This document shows positions 29,169 through 39,472 of a DNA stretch of 64,000 nucleotides, piece after piece. The stretch covers positions 1 through 64,000 of the forward strand of contig JAHDYR010000025.1 of assembly GCA_019828565.1 (NCBI GenBank). The letters run 5' to 3'. The notes under the pieces were generated by a model, which was not told the origin of the DNA, searched no databases, and saw only the letters and a list, made by a program, of their open reading frames with translations. The number at the start of each line of letters is the position of its first letter. Position 1 is the stretch's first letter. The DNA comes from Carpediemonas membranifera (lineage: Eukaryota > Fornicata). Position numbers and translations under genes: made by a program.

Positions 29169-30172
29169 ATCGGTTTCTTCAGAACGAAATTCTAAAGAAA
29201 TGTTCGCGGGTATGCCTGATCATCGCGCGTCGAAAGACAGCAGGAACGTACCCTACAGCTCAGGTTGAAGTAGGCTTGGCTTTGGTTCAACTGATAAATG
29301 CGCCATTGCTCCGTTTATATCATCCAATGTTAGGATGCCTTGCTATGATGATATACCGGTCACTACGCTTCTGGGCGACGGTGGAGGCTGATGGTATGGC
29401 AGCGCAGGGGCATGAAGCGGGTCAGAGGGGTGGGTAGTCAAGGGATACTGACCGATCTTGGAACTTGGATGATCGTTGTCGTGGCCAGATGAACTTGAGG
29501 CAGTGGTGGAGGAGGAACTCGCGGTCCGTGTGGGGCAGGGTCTCGCCGACGATGAAGGCCATGGAAGAGGCGGCCTGGGTCATCGAAGGGACCTTGACGG
29601 GGTCAGCCCAGTTGTAGTAGAGGTGGGAGGCGTTGTACGCGAATGAGGCGACGTCACCACTCCCTACAACGGCGCCAGGATGTGGTCAAGGGGGAATTTG
29701 CACTGAGTCACGTCGAACTGGTTGCGGGCGACGTTGTTATCGTGACGGTGAAAGAGTGAGGGGATCGGTCTGCCCCCGCCGCTCTCTCCATGGCACTCTC
29801 CCCCGTGCGCCACCCCTGATCACTACGTCTGGACCACTATTCTTCCACGGCGTTCTCTCCCTGGCGTTCTCATAGGCAATCTTCTTCTTGCCTTCCTGAT
29901 GTTGATATTAATTGTTTCTGTGTACACAAGCTTGCTAATGTCATTATAAGCTTCACGTAGTACTAAATCGTCTTGTATTCCCGGTATTATCGTCCATATG
30001 GCTGAGCATGAATAATGATGTTGATTACAAAGGAGGGAGAAGCTGGTAGTGGCTCTAGAGCAGACAACGTTCAATGTGCAGCACGCATAGAACAACAATC
30101 CCCTGAATATTACTGTAACTGATCATTCCACGGATTTCGTTTGCGACAGCGATCGCAAAATTGTGCACTTTA
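29130..30172. repeat. Direct repeat DR-1, copy 1 (1.04 kb)
   Basis: Matches 35153-36193. It holds the HEPN start codons, its upstream region, and tail-2 (29632-30172). On the minus strand, about 29460-29780 reads as short, GC-rich coding-like pieces (YNASHLYYNWADPVK; FDVTQCKFPLDHIL) in shifted frames, probably a decayed gene of unknown origin. Confidence 0.85.
29632..30172. repeat. Tail-2 module, copy 1, ending in junction 30163-30172
   Basis: 541 bp from GTTGTACGCGAATG to GTGCACTTTA; also at 33539-34079, 35653-36193 and 41411-41952 (inverted). Just before the junction it has TTTGCGACAGCGATCGCAAA, a short inverted repeat. No intact gene precedes this copy. Confidence 0.85.
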
Positions 30173-30320
30173 TGGCACGTCGAGAGACGGCAGAAACATA
30201 CCCTACAGCTCAGGTTGGCTCAACTGTTAATGTGCTCGTGGTCCGTGTGGGACACAGGGTCTTGCAGACCATAAAGTCCAGGGATGATGCGGGCTGTGGG
30301 TTCAGTTTTATTCATTCCGT
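30173..30320. other. Short decayed copy of the HEPN upstream region
   Basis: CGTCGAGAGACGGCAG and the CCCTACAGCTCAGGTTG that follows are a diverged version of 29228-29265, joined to a later piece. It looks like another internally deleted cassette between the junctions at 30163 and 31666. Confidence 0.45.
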
Positions 30321-31646
30321 CTACAGCATATTCAGCAATGTAAGCTTGTCCTTCTGTTGCACACGTATCTCACCACACCGCTTACACTCAGTGAACACTC
30401 CACCAGGACCAGGGAGGCGACTCGGTATGTGTATCTCCGTCGCGCAACAGGTGCTGCAATACCAGTGTCTGCATGCGTCACAGAAGGCTGCATTCGCGAC
30501 GTCTTGAGGCGGCTCCTCGACATTGGCTGACAGTGTAGTGGCACAGCCCCAGCATCGCCAGACACCGTCATTGTCATAACGGCGATCGCAGTCTGAACAG
30601 ACAAAGTTGATGTGGTCGAAGGTGGATCGCTTATGGTAAGGACACACGCAACTTATGTGAAAGCATGTCTTACAGATGGTACACTGCGCAAAAGCTTCGT
30701 CCGAATCAGCATCTGCCCAGTCCAACGAATGACACACACCGCAACCGTGAATGATGGCAATGTCTCTCGCCACGATAGGGTCGGCACGAGCAATCTCCTT
30801 GGCTGCCTGAATTTGGGCTATCTTGTCCGCAACAGCAGCATTGACAATCTCGCGAACCTCAGTCGTCTCGAAATGTATGGCGGCACCCGATACAGTTCGT
30901 TTGGGCGTTGCGCGTCTGTACGTTGTGCTTCCCGGCGACATGGCATCTTCCGGAGAGTCGCTCTGGGAAGCGATCTTACTCGAGTCATCTGGCAGCTCCT
31001 CTAACTTCTCTCGCTTGACCGGTAGGTCTGACTGGCTCACAGAGGAGCGTGGATCGGTGAACATCTCTGTCTTCGGGGCAGCTGCGGATAATGCAACAGG
31101 CTGGACGTCAGCCGCACGGATGATGCTTGTCGACCGATGGGCAGGCACGTTCACGTCGAACCGCACTGCAACTCCTTTGTCCTCCATCACCCATGAAGAG
31201 ACGAGGTCATAGATGGCGTTCATGGCTGAAGTCCGGGCGCTATAGCGGACGAAAACGCCGGAAACATCATTGTCACCATTAAATCTGCTTGAAATGGCGA
31301 CTTTGTATCTTACGCCCTTGTGTATGGTCTTGTCTAGGCCGAAGTCGATGAGTGCCTCCCTAAGTGCGCTACCTGATACATAAGATTTTGCAAAACCTTC
31401 CTCGTCGCCACTGCTGTTCTTCCCTGGGAGGCGTTGCTTCAGCTGGAGTTGAACGATCTTTGGGTGACATTCAAACACCACTGACAGGTTCTGTAGGAAG
31501 TTGCCAAAGGAATTCCATATGGCTCGGTGTTTCGTCCCTTCCTGCTTCCCTGTGAGGAATTCCTCGTTCGCAACGTAGCAGAATGCGTTCAGATAGAGCC
31601 GAAGAAGCTTCTTTCGGCGCCCAGAAACCGTATTCTTCGTTCCCAT
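30321..31646 (-). CDS. PHD-like zinc-finger protein 1
   Basis: 441 residues. The N-terminal 150 residues are folded-looking but unrecognised; a Ser/Pro/acidic linker follows. The C-terminal third is Cys-rich. The first module (CGVCHSLDW ... CTICKTCFHISCVCPYH ... CSDC) resembles a PHD finger with its C4-H-C3 spacing. The second (CWGC ... CDACRHWYCSTCC ... CKRC) is another treble-clef or RING-like unit. The PHD-like gene at 61156-62281 has the same two-module layout, so this is a family. PHD fingers often read histone tails. The GTGCACTTTA junction lies 20 nt before the ATG, as a promoter element might. Confidence 0.7.
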   Translation of the reverse strand: MGTKNTVSGRRKKLLRLYLNAFCYVANEEFLTGKQEGTKHRAIWNSFGNFLQNLSVVFECHPKIVQLQLKQRLPGKNSSGDEEGFAKSYVSGSALREALIDFGLDKTIHKGVRYKVAISSRFNGDNDVSGVFVRYSARTSAMNAIYDLVSSWVMEDKGVAVRFDVNVPAHRSTSIIRAADVQPVALSAAAPKTEMFTDPRSSVSQSDLPVKREKLEELPDDSSKIASQSDSPEDAMSPGSTTYRRATPKRTVSGAAIHFETTEVREIVNAAVADKIAQIQAAKEIARADPIVARDIAIIHGCGVCHSLDWADADSDEAFAQCTICKTCFHISCVCPYHKRSTFDHINFVCSDCDRRYDNDGVWRCWGCATTLSANVEEPPQDVANAAFCDACRHWYCSTCCATEIHIPSRLPGPGGVFTECKRCGEIRVQQKDKLTLLNML

Positions 31647-31665
31647 CAGCAGCGCTTGATCGTCA

Positions 31666-31675
31666 TAAAGTGCAC
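31666..31675 (-). promoter_or_regulatory. Junction site just upstream of the PHD-like gene
   Basis: On the coding strand GTGCACTTTA ends 20 nt before the ATG. The same spacing class is seen at 34070 (25 nt) and 42083 (27 nt). Confidence 0.6.
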
Positions 31676-31748
31676 GCACAATATCTCAGGGGGATCTTCC
31701 TGCTGGGCTGGCTAAGACCGGGTAGCACATCTTCACGACAGATCGACT

Positions 31749-32831
31749 TTATTCATTGTCCTCGTCAGCAGCCAGACGCTTCTCGCCCTCCGTAATCAAT
31801 GCCTTTCTTATGACCGGATCCTTATCATCGGGACGTTCGGGTAAGCCGAACACGCGGCGAAGGAGGTTGCGATTATCAGCTGTCTGCAAGCTGGTGATAA
31901 ACTTGTTGACTGTCGGGAGCATATCCTGCCTCTCTGGTGCATCCTCATCAAGCTTCCGGAATGTCAGGGCGAAAGAGATGCATTTCTGCGCGTGAGTGAT
32001 TTTCAGCGGCACAGCCTCATGAGAGAGCATCTGGCAGAACTCGGTTGGGTACAGAATGATATACTCAAATATATCACGCTGTTTGTCCAGCGACCGCTCT
32101 TTCTTTCCTGACATCTCCGCCATACGTGTCATCATGTGCTTGATTCCACCGCTAGGTCGAGAGCTGAGGGCACCAGGCTTCTTCAGTTCCACTCGCAGTG
32201 CGTCTGCCTGATGCTCAAGCTGAGCGGCGGAACAATCACTGCCTGCCATCTTGTAAATCGCCAGATGATACGCGATATACACTTGCCACATGGTCTGTGG
32301 ACCCGAGTTAACAGTCAAAATGGACTGGAGTGCATGAAGCTGCTCCACCGTCGGGTGCTCAGCTGCGTCCAGGGAGACGATGGTCCAATCATCAGACTGT
32401 TCGTTCGACCTGTCAATCGAACCACTCCAGGTCTTGGACAAGATCGTGTCAACATCATAGCACGACAAGTCATTCTTCCGCTTGTGATGCTTTGCGGCGG
32501 CGTCTTGGTCAGCGGGAAGGACAGTCTGGCCAGCGGGTGAGCCATCGCCTTGGACAGCGGGTGAGCCATCGCCTTGGACAGCGGGAGGGCCATCGCCTTG
32601 GACAGCGGGAGGGCCATCGCCTTGGCCAGCGGGAGGGCCATCGCCTTGGCCGGGGGGACGCTGATCAGTGGCGAAATGAAGACGAGCGTCATCGTCAGAG
32701 GCGTTCAAAGCGCGTGAAGCGCTGATGGCGTCCATGAGAACTATTTTGAACTCCTTCTTGAACGTCTGCGTCCGCTTGTTCTTAGGAATGGCGTAAAGCA
32801 TTGCCATAAGCTCTGAAGTGTCGAAATCCAT
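31749..32831 (-). CDS. Hypothetical protein with 8-residue tandem repeats
   Basis: 360 residues, not recognised. After a helical N-terminus comes a stretch of about six 24-bp units encoding G-D-G-(P/S)-P-A-(G/V)-Q-like repeats (32515-32660), then a basic KHHKRKND and a long helical C-terminal domain without known motifs. The repeat units are nearly identical at the DNA level, which suggests recent slippage. The start lies only 29 nt from the ATG of the divergent SET gene, so the two must share a promoter. No copy of this gene is seen elsewhere in the window. Confidence 0.65.
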   Translation of the reverse strand: MDFDTSELMAMLYAIPKNKRTQTFKKEFKIVLMDAISASRALNASDDDARLHFATDQRPPGQGDGPPAGQGDGPPAVQGDGPPAVQGDGSPAVQGDGSPAGQTVLPADQDAAAKHHKRKNDLSCYDVDTILSKTWSGSIDRSNEQSDDWTIVSLDAAEHPTVEQLHALQSILTVNSGPQTMWQVYIAYHLAIYKMAGSDCSAAQLEHQADALRVELKKPGALSSRPSGGIKHMMTRMAEMSGKKERSLDKQRDIFEYIILYPTEFCQMLSHEAVPLKITHAQKCISFALTFRKLDEDAPERQDMLPTVNKFITSLQTADNRNLLRRVFGLPERPDDKDPVIRKALITEGEKRLAADEDNE

Positions 32832-32860
32832 CGAAATGTTCTCGTGCAGATTTTGTCAGA

Positions 32861-33529
32861 ATGCGACTGACCACGAAGGAGACGTATACGATGCCAAGTG
32901 ATGACTATTGTCGTCTCTACAGCAGCAAGATCTTTACTGAGTTCAGTACCGATTGTTCTGCGTTTGGCTTTTCGAGATCGATGCTTGCTAACAAGTGTGA
33001 CATCAACGTGGACGAGAACGGCTTCAGTACTGCAGTTTCCGTCACTCAAGAAGAGCAATACTCCCTTATGGGAACTTCCGTTGGCAATGGGGTCATGGTG
33101 ATGTCCCCAATTGAGAAAGGCACCATCATCGGAGCGTACCGTGGTGAGATCGTCTCGACGCCGGGCCCCACAGCGGATTCGACCTATGTCATGTCCTTCT
33201 CGCAGAAGCTTGAGTATCACGTCGACTCCAGCGGTCTTCAGTATGGCTGTCACCTTATCAACGACGGCATGGGCTTCTACAACTGTGATGCCCACACGTA
33301 TCTCGTCTCCGTCATGGTGGATGACAAAGCCGTGAAACTGCCAATCCTCGTCATTGCGGCTACAGCCGATATCAAGCCGATGGAGTTCCTCTCCATTGAA
33401 TACGGCGATGACTACTGGCGCGGTAAGAAGCGTGTTACTCTCTTCCCCTTCTCCATGGGTCGTATGTGCTCTGCAACGACTAGCCGTGAAGAGATGGAGG
33501 CTGTCGTTGACAATGTGCTCGGTTTATAA
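32861..33529 (+). CDS. SET-domain protein
   Basis: 222 residues from the first ATG, or 212 from MPSDDYC at 32891. Nearly all of it is one SET domain: GVMVMSPIEKGTIIGAYRGE (the N-terminal SET motif), a YHVDSSG strand, HLINDG in place of the usual R-F-I-N-H-S/C, and MEFLSIEYGDDYW for the C-terminal tyrosine motif. SET enzymes methylate lysines, mostly on histones, using S-adenosylmethionine. The His of the N-H motif is replaced by Asp, so activity is uncertain. No post-SET cysteines are present. Tail-2 follows ten nt after the stop. The last 18 codons recur in the micro-gene at 41962-42057. Confidence 0.75.
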   Translation: MRLTTKETYTMPSDDYCRLYSSKIFTEFSTDCSAFGFSRSMLANKCDINVDENGFSTAVSVTQEEQYSLMGTSVGNGVMVMSPIEKGTIIGAYRGEIVSTPGPTADSTYVMSFSQKLEYHVDSSGLQYGCHLINDGMGFYNCDAHTYLVSVMVDDKAVKLPILVIAATADIKPMEFLSIEYGDDYWRGKKRVTLFPFSMGRMCSATTSREEMEAVVDNVLGL

Positions 33530-33538
33530 ACGCTCCTT

Positions 33539-34079
33539 GTTGTACGCGAATGAGGCGACGTCACCACTCCCTACAACGGCGCCAGGATGTGGTCAAGGGG
33601 GAATTTGCACTGAGTCACGTCGAACTGGTTGCGGGCGACGTTGTTATCGTGACGGTGAAAGAGTGAGGGGATCGGTCTGCCCCCGCCGCTCTCTCCATGG
33701 CACTCTCCCCCGTGCGCCACCCCTGATCACTACGTCTGGACCACTATTCTTCCACGGCGTTCTCTCCCTGGCGTTCTCATAGGCAATCTTCTTCTTGCCT
33801 TCCTGATGTTGATATTAATTGTTTCTGTGTACACAAGCTTGCTAATGTCATTATAAGCTTCACGTAGTACTAAATCGTCTTGTATTCCCGGTATTATCGT
33901 CCATATGGCTGAGCATGAATAATGATGTTGATTACAAAGGAGGGAGAAGCTGGTAGTGGCTCTAGAGCAGACAACGTTAAATGTGCAGCACGCATAGAAC
34001 AACAGTCCCCTGAATATTACTGTAACTGATCATTCCACGGATTTCGTTTGCGACAGCGATCGCAAAATTGTGCACTTTA
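33539..34079. repeat. Tail-2 module, copy 2, ending in junction 34070-34079
   Basis: Directly follows the SET gene on the same strand and ends 25 nt before the next start codon. This copy probably shows tail-2 in its original place as the SET 3' region. Confidence 0.8.
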
Positions 34080-34104
34080 CGGCTGACAACAGAGAATCGT
34101 CTGC

Positions 34105-34893
34105 ATGTACGAAAAAGTCGCGTATTCACTTGCTGCTATGCATGCCATGACAAGATATAAGATTGCACCTGAGGAGGTGAAGAATTCTCATCGCCAATGC
34201 GTCAAGGACGCTGTTCTCGAAGCCTGGCTCTCATCTTCGGCTGGTTTCAAGTGGGCAACAACTCTGATTGACGAATTGAGCGCTGCATACAAAGGCTCAA
34301 TCACATACAACCTCCAGAGCCTTCTCTTCAGCGTTTTCCCCGAGGAAATGACGGACCCGCGTGCAACGAACGACATACTGCGTGTGCATAAGCTGCTTGG
34401 CCCAATCATAGGGCAGACCGTCTTCTTGGCCTCCATCTGCAAGACTGATAGCATCTCCATCACGCGCGATCACTTCATGTCTGTGTCCTCACCCGTGCCT
34501 TTGTCATTGGATGATCGCAGAGCCGCATACGTGGCTCATACCTTCCCGAGTGTCTGGTCGACACTGGTCGAGGCCCTGATGATCGGCAGCATCGACCAGG
34601 CGATCTTTGCTGATATCTGCCTCGCCATTTTCGAGGCTCCCGATCCGCAGTTCGCCGACACGAAGAAATATGCGCAGCTGACTGATACCTGTCTCTCGTA
34701 CGCAGTGGAGAGTGTTACTGACAGGGATACTGAGCATAACAGCTGTAAGGTGAAGTGGTTCGGTTACCCCATCCCGACCTCTGCTCCGCTGTCCGAGTAC
34801 AAGCAGTTTACGAATGAGACTCATGTGTCGAAGCGTGGCAGAGGTGTAGACAGTGGTTTTGTTGGGAAGGGACGCAGACTGAACCAGAAATAA
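34105..34893 (+). CDS. Hypothetical protein, 262 aa, junction-proximal promoter
   Basis: Not recognised. It begins MYEKVAYSLAAMHAMTRYK and is mostly helical; hydrophobic residues are spaced as in a globular all-alpha protein, and the last 25 residues are basic (SKRGRGVDSGFVGKGRR). There is no signal peptide or membrane segment. The first 13 codons, with the same upstream 25 nt, are found again in the micro-gene at 41962-42057, so this gene start has been copied or moved. The junction GTGCACTTTA lies 25 nt before the ATG. The downstream region to 35152 is unlike that of other genes here. Confidence 0.6.
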   Translation: MYEKVAYSLAAMHAMTRYKIAPEEVKNSHRQCVKDAVLEAWLSSSAGFKWATTLIDELSAAYKGSITYNLQSLLFSVFPEEMTDPRATNDILRVHKLLGPIIGQTVFLASICKTDSISITRDHFMSVSSPVPLSLDDRRAAYVAHTFPSVWSTLVEALMIGSIDQAIFADICLAIFEAPDPQFADTKKYAQLTDTCLSYAVESVTDRDTEHNSCKVKWFGYPIPTSAPLSEYKQFTNETHVSKRGRGVDSGFVGKGRRLNQK

Positions 34894-35152
34894 ACCATTT
34901 TGGGTGTGATACCGGCTTTGCTTCGCTTTGGCCGCCAGCGCCATCGTGAGTCATGACCTCCTGGCGGATGGCAGTCTCGACGGGAGCTTGAATGCCTCGA
35001 GGTAGCCCTGATCCCCAACCTAATGCGAAGACGTGCAACCCGGCGGTAGCCAGCCGGAGCTGAGCCGAAAGTTGCCATCTAGATGCCCCGACGGAGTGTA
35101 CGGTGGTTCGTGAGGCGACTGTTCCCCTCATGCCGTCCATATAGGCATCCGC
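34894..35152. other. Spacer, nothing recognised
   Basis: Unique GC-rich stretch between the 262-residue gene and direct repeat DR-1. Frames are open on the minus strand only because of the base composition. Confidence 0.4.
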
Positions 35153-36193
35153 GCTGGCGTATCCTGCTGAATCCTTCGCCCCAGAGCTCATATCGGTTTC
35201 TTCAGAACGAAATTCTAAAGAAATGTTCGCGGGTATGCCTGATCATCGCGCGTCGAAAGACAGCAGGAACGTACCCTACAGCTCAGGTTGAAGTAGGCTT
35301 GGCTTTGGTTCAACTGATAAATGCGCCATTGCTCCGTTTATATCATCCAATGTTAGGATGCCTTGCTATGATGATATACCGGTCACTACGCTTCTGGGCG
35401 ACGGTGGAGGCTGATGGTATGGCAGCGCAGGGGCATGAAGCGGGTCAGAGGGGTGGGTAGTCAAGGGATACTGACCGATCTTGGAACTTGGATGATCGTT
35501 GAGAACCAGATGAACTTGAGGCAGTGGTGGAGGAGGAACTCGCGGTCCGTGTGGGGCAGGGTCTCGCCGACGATGAAGGCCATGGAAGAGGCGGCCTGGG
35601 TCATCGAAGGGACCTTGACGGGGTCAGCCCAGTTGTAGTAGAGGTGGGAGGCGTTGTACGCGAATGAGGCGACGTCACCACTCCCTACAACGGCGCCAGG
35701 ATGTGGTCAAGGGGGAATTTGCACTGAGTCACGTCGAACTGGTTGCGGGCGACGTTGTTATCGTGACGGTGAAAGAGTGAGGGGATCGGTCTGCCCCCGC
35801 CGCTCTCTCCATGGCACTCTCCCCCGTGCGCCACCCCTGATCACTACGTCTGGACCACTATTCTTCCACGGCGTTCTCTCCCTGGCGTTCTCATAGGCAA
35901 TCTTCTTCTTGCCTTCCTGATGTTGATATTAATTGTTTCTGTGTACACAAGCTTGCTAATGTCATTATAAGCTTCACGTAGTACTAAATCGTCTTGTATT
36001 CCCGGTATTATCGTCCATATGGCTGAGCATGAATAATGATGTTGATTACAAAGGAGGGAGAAGCTGGTAGTGGCTCTAGAGCAGACAACGTTCAATGTGC
36101 AGCACACATAGAACAACAATCCCCTGAATATTACTGTAACTGATCATTCCACGGATTTCGTTTGCGACAGCGATCGCAAAATTGTGCACTTTA
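35153..36193. repeat. Direct repeat DR-1, copy 2, with decayed HEPN head
   Basis: Repeats 29130-30172. On the minus strand at 35153-35191 the HEPN start (13 codons) survives; the rest of that gene is gone. It ends with tail-2 and the junction 36184-36193. Confidence 0.85.
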
Positions 36194-36316
36194 CGGCCGA
36201 CTGCCTGGGAAGGTATCGACTCGAAAGGATAGGGGCGTCTCTGTCTACCCTCACAGATGAATAAATGAATGTATATATGCCTGTCTGGGCATCAGCGCTG
36301 TCGTTCAGGCCAATCT
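35653..36316 (+). repeat. Terminal inverted repeat, left (664 bp)
   Basis: Matches 41290-41952 inverted. It consists of tail-2 (to 36193) plus 123 bp of cassette end, including CGGCCGACTGCCTGGG and AATAAATGAATG. Together the two arms frame OTU gene 2 and recombinase-like A2. No flanking target duplication is visible. Confidence 0.8.
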
Positions 36317-36371
36317 CGCTCGCAACCGAGCTTGAAGCAACGTCGACTCCTTTTGTCAATTTACTCATTAC

Positions 36372-38223
36372 TCACTCGCTCGCCGTCTCCAGTTTGCTCA
36401 CACCGGAGTATACTGCGGCGTGCTCACCCTCAATCAGAATAACGCCATCGAAGTCCGACTCATGACAGGCCTTGACGACAGCAGCGCGGCTTCTCAGTGT
36501 CATCTTCTTGATGCGGCCACTCGCCATGTGTAGAACCGCATCGCTTATCCAATGGCCTTGCTTTTTTGCGTTGTCAATGACGAGCACGGTCTTCTTGTTG
36601 GCGTGTGCCCATGTCCGTATGGCTTCTGTCGTGAGGTACAGGCTCTTCTTATCGAAAAGCTCGTCGGGCTCGAACCAAGTGCCGTGGAATACGACTGACT
36701 TCTTCGCCCACGCGGTCAGTCTCGCTCTGAAACCGGCAATGGCGTTATCGTCCAAGTCCGTGTTGTGAACAAGGTAGTGAAGGGCGTGTGCGATGCAACT
36801 CCCATCTGGAGGCACGTTGTGTACATCACAGAAGCGCTTGATGTCTGCCATTGCACGAAGGTTGTCATAGCCTCTCTCAGGCTCAGGCTCAGCTGGCTCG
36901 CTGACGCTAAGATCTATGATATCAGCACACGGCACACACTCTTTGTTGTTGGCCTTCTCGGGCTCCGTCTGGGTGTTGGCTTCGCATGTCTTCACTGTCT
37001 TCACCTCCGACTCGCCCTTCTTCTCATTTGCCTCACCCTCGTCCTCCTTCTCCTCAGGCTCATCATGCACCTCTGTCACCTCCTCTACCTCGCCCTCCTC
37101 CTCCTCGTCTGACTCCTCTGAGTTGCTATCGACATCAGCGATCTTCTGAGGGATTGTCATGAGGGCCTTGCGCTTCATGTGGATTGTGTCGCTCTTCCCC
37201 GTACGGCGGGGGGTACTCGTTCGTGCTTGGTGTGTGCCCGACTGGGGTAGGTCGCGGCGAAACGGCGCGGGTGTCGGGCTGGCACCGATGGAGATGTCAG
37301 CTGCGTATCCCACGTCTTGCAGCAGCCTCGTGACGGTCTCCTCCAGCTCGAGTACTCTCTTCTGCGCCTTGTGATGGAGCACTCGTGCCTCCATCGGAAG
37401 AGATGGGAGGTCTTTGTGAATCCAGTCCTTCATTTCGAGCAGCTTGGATACGCGAAGGTATCTGTCGAACTGAACGTCGACGTGGTTGTCCCCAGCAACC
37501 GCAGCTGACTCTCGAGAGGCGCGAATGCGAAGCTCGCCGTGCACCTCCTTCTGGACTCTATGCCACAGGACGTAGTTGCGAGCGTTATTGTCCTCCCACT
37601 CCTTGAGCTTCTGGGCGATCTTTCTCTCGCGCCGGCGCTTGATCGCGCGTTCTCTAATCTCATCGTCGGACTCGTTGTCAAAGTCCACCTCACTCTCACT
37701 GTCGCACAACTCAGAATCGTCGACGCCGCTCTCTTCACCACTGTCCACGCCACTCTCATCGTCGACGGGTTCTTTCTTAGCGCTCTCGGCCTTGCCCTTG
37801 CCCTTGTCCTTCTCCTCGGCGTCAATGGCCTCAATAATGGCCTTACGCGCCTTGCGCTTCTCCTGGCTATACACGATATCAGCCTGGTTGTCGTCAACCC
37901 ACTTCGCCAGCGCGCCGAGCTTCTTGGAACTTCTTGGTCCTGCGAGTGCCATAAACTGCTTCTTCAACTTATCCTGGAGCTCTTCCTTCTCGTCCTTCGT
38001 GAGGCGGAATTTCGTAGTGATATGGTTCAGGTTGATTCCTATATAAGCATTGCTATGACTACAAACGCTTCCTGATCACTAGATCGAGCAGTTTCCGTTC
38101 ATCCAGCAAAACCGCGCGAAGGACAGCACATTTGGCATGATTGGTGGTTGCCTTGGTGTATGCAGCCAATATCGCATCGTACTGTTCCTTGCTAGCGCTC
38201 TCAATCCACTTTAGCAAGTCCAT
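36372..38223 (-). CDS. OTU-domain coiled-coil protein 2
   Basis: 607 residues from two exons with a 28-nt intron. Exon 1 (MDLLKWIESASKEQYDAIL) matches the helical N-terminus of OTU protein 1. A long charged coiled coil follows, with acidic runs and a TQTEPE motif. The C-terminus is an OTU domain: PPDGSC gives the catalytic Asp/Cys (Cys near 467) and EGEHAAVY the likely His (near 592). The predicted role is deubiquitination, perhaps to protect partner proteins. Unlike gene 1, the frame is uninterrupted. Divergent from recombinase-like A2 across 1.25 kb. Overall identity to protein 1 is low outside the shared motifs. Confidence 0.8.
38039..38066 (-). other. Ultra-short spliceosomal intron, 28 nt
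   Basis: On the coding strand it begins GTTTGTAGTC and ends GCTTATATAG. It interrupts the same codon position as the 29-nt intron of OTU gene 1, and both end TATATAG. Paralogous protein on both sides continues in register. Confidence 0.75.
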
Positions 38224-39472
38224 GTTCGGCACTATCAGCAAGAGAGCATAAAAAAATGGACATAGAGTGCCAAAAGTAATAAACTGAAACCATCCTCACG
38301 GCAACTATGTACCTAGGCGGCCTCAGTACCTCCAATACCTTCCGTATGTGCTTTTTTTGTCCGTCCCTACTTCGTCCCACGAACCAGAAAAAAGCGCAAA
38401 GAGAGGGCCCTTTGAATAATTCTATAACGGCAGCAGAGCATAAAACACGGTTCGAAAGGGCTGATTTTATGCTCTCTTGCCGTTAGTTCAAGCCGAGGCA
38501 CGCTTCGGGCGAGCTCCGGCCAAGGTGTCCAGGAGTCAGCTTTTGGGGGAAGGTCTGTGGTGCTCTAACGTACCTCGGGACGCACTGTGGAGGCCCCTAG
38601 AGTACTCGGTCATGGCATGTCAGACCAAGGGTCCCTCAAATCTGGCCCCATTCAGGATGCACCCCCTAAATGTTCCGTTGCAAGCGTCTGACGGGCGTTC
38701 TCTGGATACCGACCAAGATGGAGGTCACATGGATCAACGGACGAGTATTGCGGTATTCTGGCCATGCCTGGTACTCTCAAATCATCTATACTGCTCAGTG
38801 GTTCATTTATTGTTCATATCGTATGGTCCTGATGGACTTATGATGATTGATGTTGTTTAGGGATTATTGTTGCTTTAGTGATGCTCTGCGCCCGCCAACT
38901 GATGTTTCTTAGTGTTGTGTACATGCCTACTACGTTAAAGCCGCCAGTATTCTTTCTATTCTTAAGTTCGCCATTTCAATCTCGTTGCGAGCATAAAATG
39001 CACATTGTGAAAGGAAAGTGGGTGGTTATCTAATGGATACAGGGCAGGACAAGGTACACAAATGCCGTCCTGAGGTTTGGCATGGGATACTGATTTCATA
39101 CGTCTAAAATGGGCGGTTGGACCCGAATTTCAGAATTTCGGCATGTCCGAATTCCGAGGCAAGCGGGTAGGGTGTACAAAACCTGGCCTGGGTACCTATT
39201 AGAGCGAATAGAGAATGGCAGCACCATGGATTCGGTTTTCAGAATAATAATTGCATTTGGATCGCCATTTCAGAATTACTTCCAGCACCGGAGATTATCA
39301 TTAAATCTGGGAGTGTAACAACACTTTTAAAAAATGAAAGGTCCCCATTCACCCACTCAGGCCCTAGATCACGTATCTGAGCTCAGTTTGGGTCAATTCC
39401 CAATACTTTAGAGTTTTGTATGGTCGAAATTCTGAAATAGCAATCCAAACTGAAGCAGCAAAAACTCATCCC
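38224..39472. promoter_or_regulatory. Divergent upstream region of OTU gene 2 and A2
   Basis: From 38553 it matches 20724-21286 and then 25870-26219, that is, the same region interrupted by the Gypsy element. It contains a hairpin at 38425-38485 (TAACGGCA ... TGCCGTTA, 21-bp arms), the junction variant TAAAATGCAC at 38994, and TTTCAGAAT repeats at about 39125, 39236, 39268 and, inverted, 39428. Around 39109-39130 lies the empty site for the Gypsy insertion. Confidence 0.55.
38994..39003 (-). repeat. Junction site variant TAAAATGCAC
   Basis: One change from TAAAGTGCAC; border between the OTU upstream module and the recombinase upstream module. Confidence 0.55.

Noticed and set aside
30163-34079. 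Polinton, Maverick or giant-virus integration
   Set aside because: No type B DNA polymerase, retroviral-type integrase outside the Gypsy element, packaging ATPase or capsid gene could be found.
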